24,125 bases of DNA from Alphaproteobacteria bacterium (GTDB lineage: Bacteria > Pseudomonadota > Alphaproteobacteria > Sphingomonadales > Sphingomonadaceae). The position numbers and the translations under genes are program-made. The DNA lies in assembly GCA_018828205.1 (NCBI GenBank), contig JAHJWA010000026.1:1-24125 (forward strand). The letters run 5' to 3'. The notes beneath the pieces were generated by a model, which was not told the origin of the DNA, made no database searches, and was given only the letters and a program-made list of their open reading frames with translations. Below are positions 23,215 to 24,125 of this stretch, one piece after another (the stretch's first letter is position 1; each line of letters opens with the position of its first letter).

Positions 23215-23418
23215 CTAAAAACTGCCCACCAGCTCAACCGCCTGAACCCGAGATGTGTCTGGCACCGCTCGCAGGCACTCCCTGGTCACATCGCCGACGA
23301 TGTTGAGCACGCGGAACCGTCGCCCAGACGACATCTGGTCGTGCACAAAGTCCAGGCTACAGCGTTGGTTCGGGAGAGCAAGCACCGGAGCCGGCGCTGG
23401 CTCGAGCCCGTCCGCCAT
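23215..23418 (-). pseudogene. IS3-family transposase (OrfB) fragment
   Basis: The minus-strand frame encodes PNQRCSLDFVHDQMSSGRRFRVLNIVGDVTRECLRAVPDTS, a clear piece of the DDE integrase core of IS3-family OrfB, around the first catalytic Asp. The usual NIVDDFTREC reads NIVGDVTREC here, so the second catalytic aspartate region is altered, and the homology stops after PDTS (about 23251). The rest of OrfB, OrfA and the terminal inverted repeats are absent. It is a dead relic about 150 bp long, joined directly to the integrase fragment that follows. Confidence 0.8.
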
Positions 23419-23740
23419 TTACAAGGCCTGGCTCGATAAGGCCGCGATCACCTCGGGACCGGTGTTCCGCAAGCTGACCCCGCAGGGTCGGCTCACCGAA
23501 AAGGCGATGAGCGCGCAGGGCGTGGCGCTGGTGGTCAAGGCGGCCGCCGCCGCCGGCTACCCGCCCGAAAAGTTCTCCGGACATTCGCTGCGCGCCGGAT
23601 TCCTGACCGAGGCAGGGCGGCAGAACGCCAATCTGTTCAAGATGAAGGAGCACAGCCGGCACGCTTCGATCGATATAGTCGCCGAATATGTCCGCGACCA
23701 CGAGCGCTTCAGGGAGTACGCTGGAGAGGGTTTTCTCTGA
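23414..23740 (+). pseudogene. C-terminal fragment of a second tyrosine recombinase
   Basis: In the frame ending at 23740, about 108 residues match the C-terminal catalytic part of a tyrosine recombinase: AWLDKAAITSGPVFRKLTPQGRLTEKAMSAQGVALVV, the HxxR box GHSLRAGFLTEAG, then HSRHASIDIVAEYVRDHERF with the nucleophile tyrosine. The first arginine and all N-terminal domains are missing; upstream residues in this frame are the antisense of the IS3 fragment. Codon use is as G/C-rich as the host, unlike the complete integrase, so its origin differs. The frame can start at 23255 but that part is not recombinase. Probably not functional. Confidence 0.8.
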
Positions 23741-23763
23741 ACCGATTTCCGCAACTTGACGAG

Positions 23764-23783
23764 AGGGCGCCGCCGCCCCTCTA
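23764..23783. repeat. GC-rich hairpin after the recombinase fragment
   Basis: AGAGGGCG...CGCCCCTCT, an inverted repeat with one bulged base between the recombinase fragment stop and the truncated yggS frame. It could end the recombinase transcript, but there is no T run. It also marks the border where recognisable yggS sequence starts. Confidence 0.3.
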
Positions 23784-23784
23784 G

Positions 23785-24125
23785 CGGGAGACCCTGGTCG
23801 CGGTGAGCAAGACGCATCCCGCCGAGAGCATCCTCCCGTTGCTCGAACAGGGCCAGCGCGTCTTCGGCGAGAACCGGGTGCAGGAGGCGCAGGACAAATG
23901 GCCCGCGCTTCGCGAGCGCTATCCCGATGCCCGGCTGCATCTGATCGGCCAGCTGCAATCCAACAAGGCGGAGGAGGCCGCGATGCTGTTCGACTGCATC
24001 CATTCTCTCGACCGGCCCAGCCTGCTCAAGGCGCTGGCCAAGGCCTTCGACAGGAGCGGGCGCCGGGTGCCCTGCTTCGTCCAGGTCGATGTCGGCGAGG
24101 AGGAGCAGAAGGGGGGGTGCCCGAT
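23785..24125 (+). pseudogene. PLP-binding YggS family protein, 5'-truncated, runs off the window
   Basis: The frame encodes TLVAVSKTHPAESILPLLEQGQRVFGENRVQEAQDKWPAL, then LHLIGQLQSNKAEEA, HSLDRPSLLKALAKAF and CFVQVDVGEEEQKGGCPI, all diagnostic of the YggS/PLPBP family of PLP homeostasis proteins. The PLP-binding lysine is in AVSKTHP. The usual first 25 or so residues (an amphipathic helix with a start codon) are missing: a TAG stop at 23782-23784 lies just before the homology begins. Translation could only begin at GTG 23803, three codons before the lysine. The gene has lost its 5' end and promoter, apparently at the edge of the mobile region. The 3' part is beyond the window. Confidence 0.85.

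Noticed and set aside
20881..24125. A repeat of the tRNA-Ser 3' end (attR)
   Set aside because: Looked for copies of the T-loop to CCA segment on both strands and found none in the window.
1..24125. CRISPR array, toxin-antitoxin pair, restriction or defence system
   Set aside because: No evenly spaced repeats with spacers, and no gene with matching domains, even in the accessory part after the tRNA.

Overview
The window reads as a chromosomal segment of a high-GC alphaproteobacterium, most likely of the order Sphingomonadales. Pointers are very strong G/C preference at third codon positions, an Atm1-type exporter, a COQ9 family protein, a cytochrome bc1 chaperone (UQCC family), a DUF1134 (EipA-like) envelope protein, HslV with an N-terminal propeptide, and a direct-repeat LexA box (GAAC-N7-GAAC) of the alphaproteobacterial type. 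The assignment rests on recognised protein families, not on a database search.

Layout. 1-347: non-coding leader. 348-4895 (+): polysaccharide/LPS flippase, exported two-lobed aspartic protease, Atm1-type ABC exporter. 4892-5248: small minus-strand gene of unknown function with a LexA box just upstream. 5507-6142 (+): 2OG-Fe(II) oxygenase-like protein. 6197-8684 (-): bamE, hslV, hslU, with an apparent heat-shock promoter directly against the hslV start. 8900-9957 (+): UQCC chaperone and YceD/DUF177. 9980-14221 (-): ankyrin protein, COQ9, feoA, feoB, ssb in transcription order; a 20-bp inverted repeat lies between feoB and ssb. 14306-16118 (+): SCO, YcgN and YgjP-like metallopeptidase genes, overlapping. 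16192-18375 (+): small membrane protein, ribD, ribE. 18398-20562 (-): aromatic aminotransferase and EipA-like protein. 20790-20880: tRNA-Ser(GCT).

From the tRNA to the right edge the region is accessory. A complete P4-type tyrosine integrase lies 158 bp past the tRNA and converges, with overlapping stop codons, on an AlpA-like DNA-binding protein that has a long unrecognised N-terminal region. Next come an IS3-family transposase fragment, the C-terminal third of a different tyrosine recombinase, and a yggS gene without its normal 5' end that runs off the window. This looks like an eroded integrative element at a tRNA-Ser gene, with one edge cutting into a housekeeping gene.

Themes among the genes: envelope biogenesis (flippase, BamE, EipA), metals and respiration (Atm1, FeoAB, SCO, UQCC, COQ9), proteostasis (HslUV), DNA maintenance (SSB, LexA-boxed gene) and flavin synthesis (RibD, RibE). 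I found no CRISPR array, rRNA operon or clearly new multi-gene system. The most promising unexplained items are the LexA-boxed small gene, the AlpA-like fusion protein, the leaderless-looking hslV promoter and the ssb-feoB inverted repeat.
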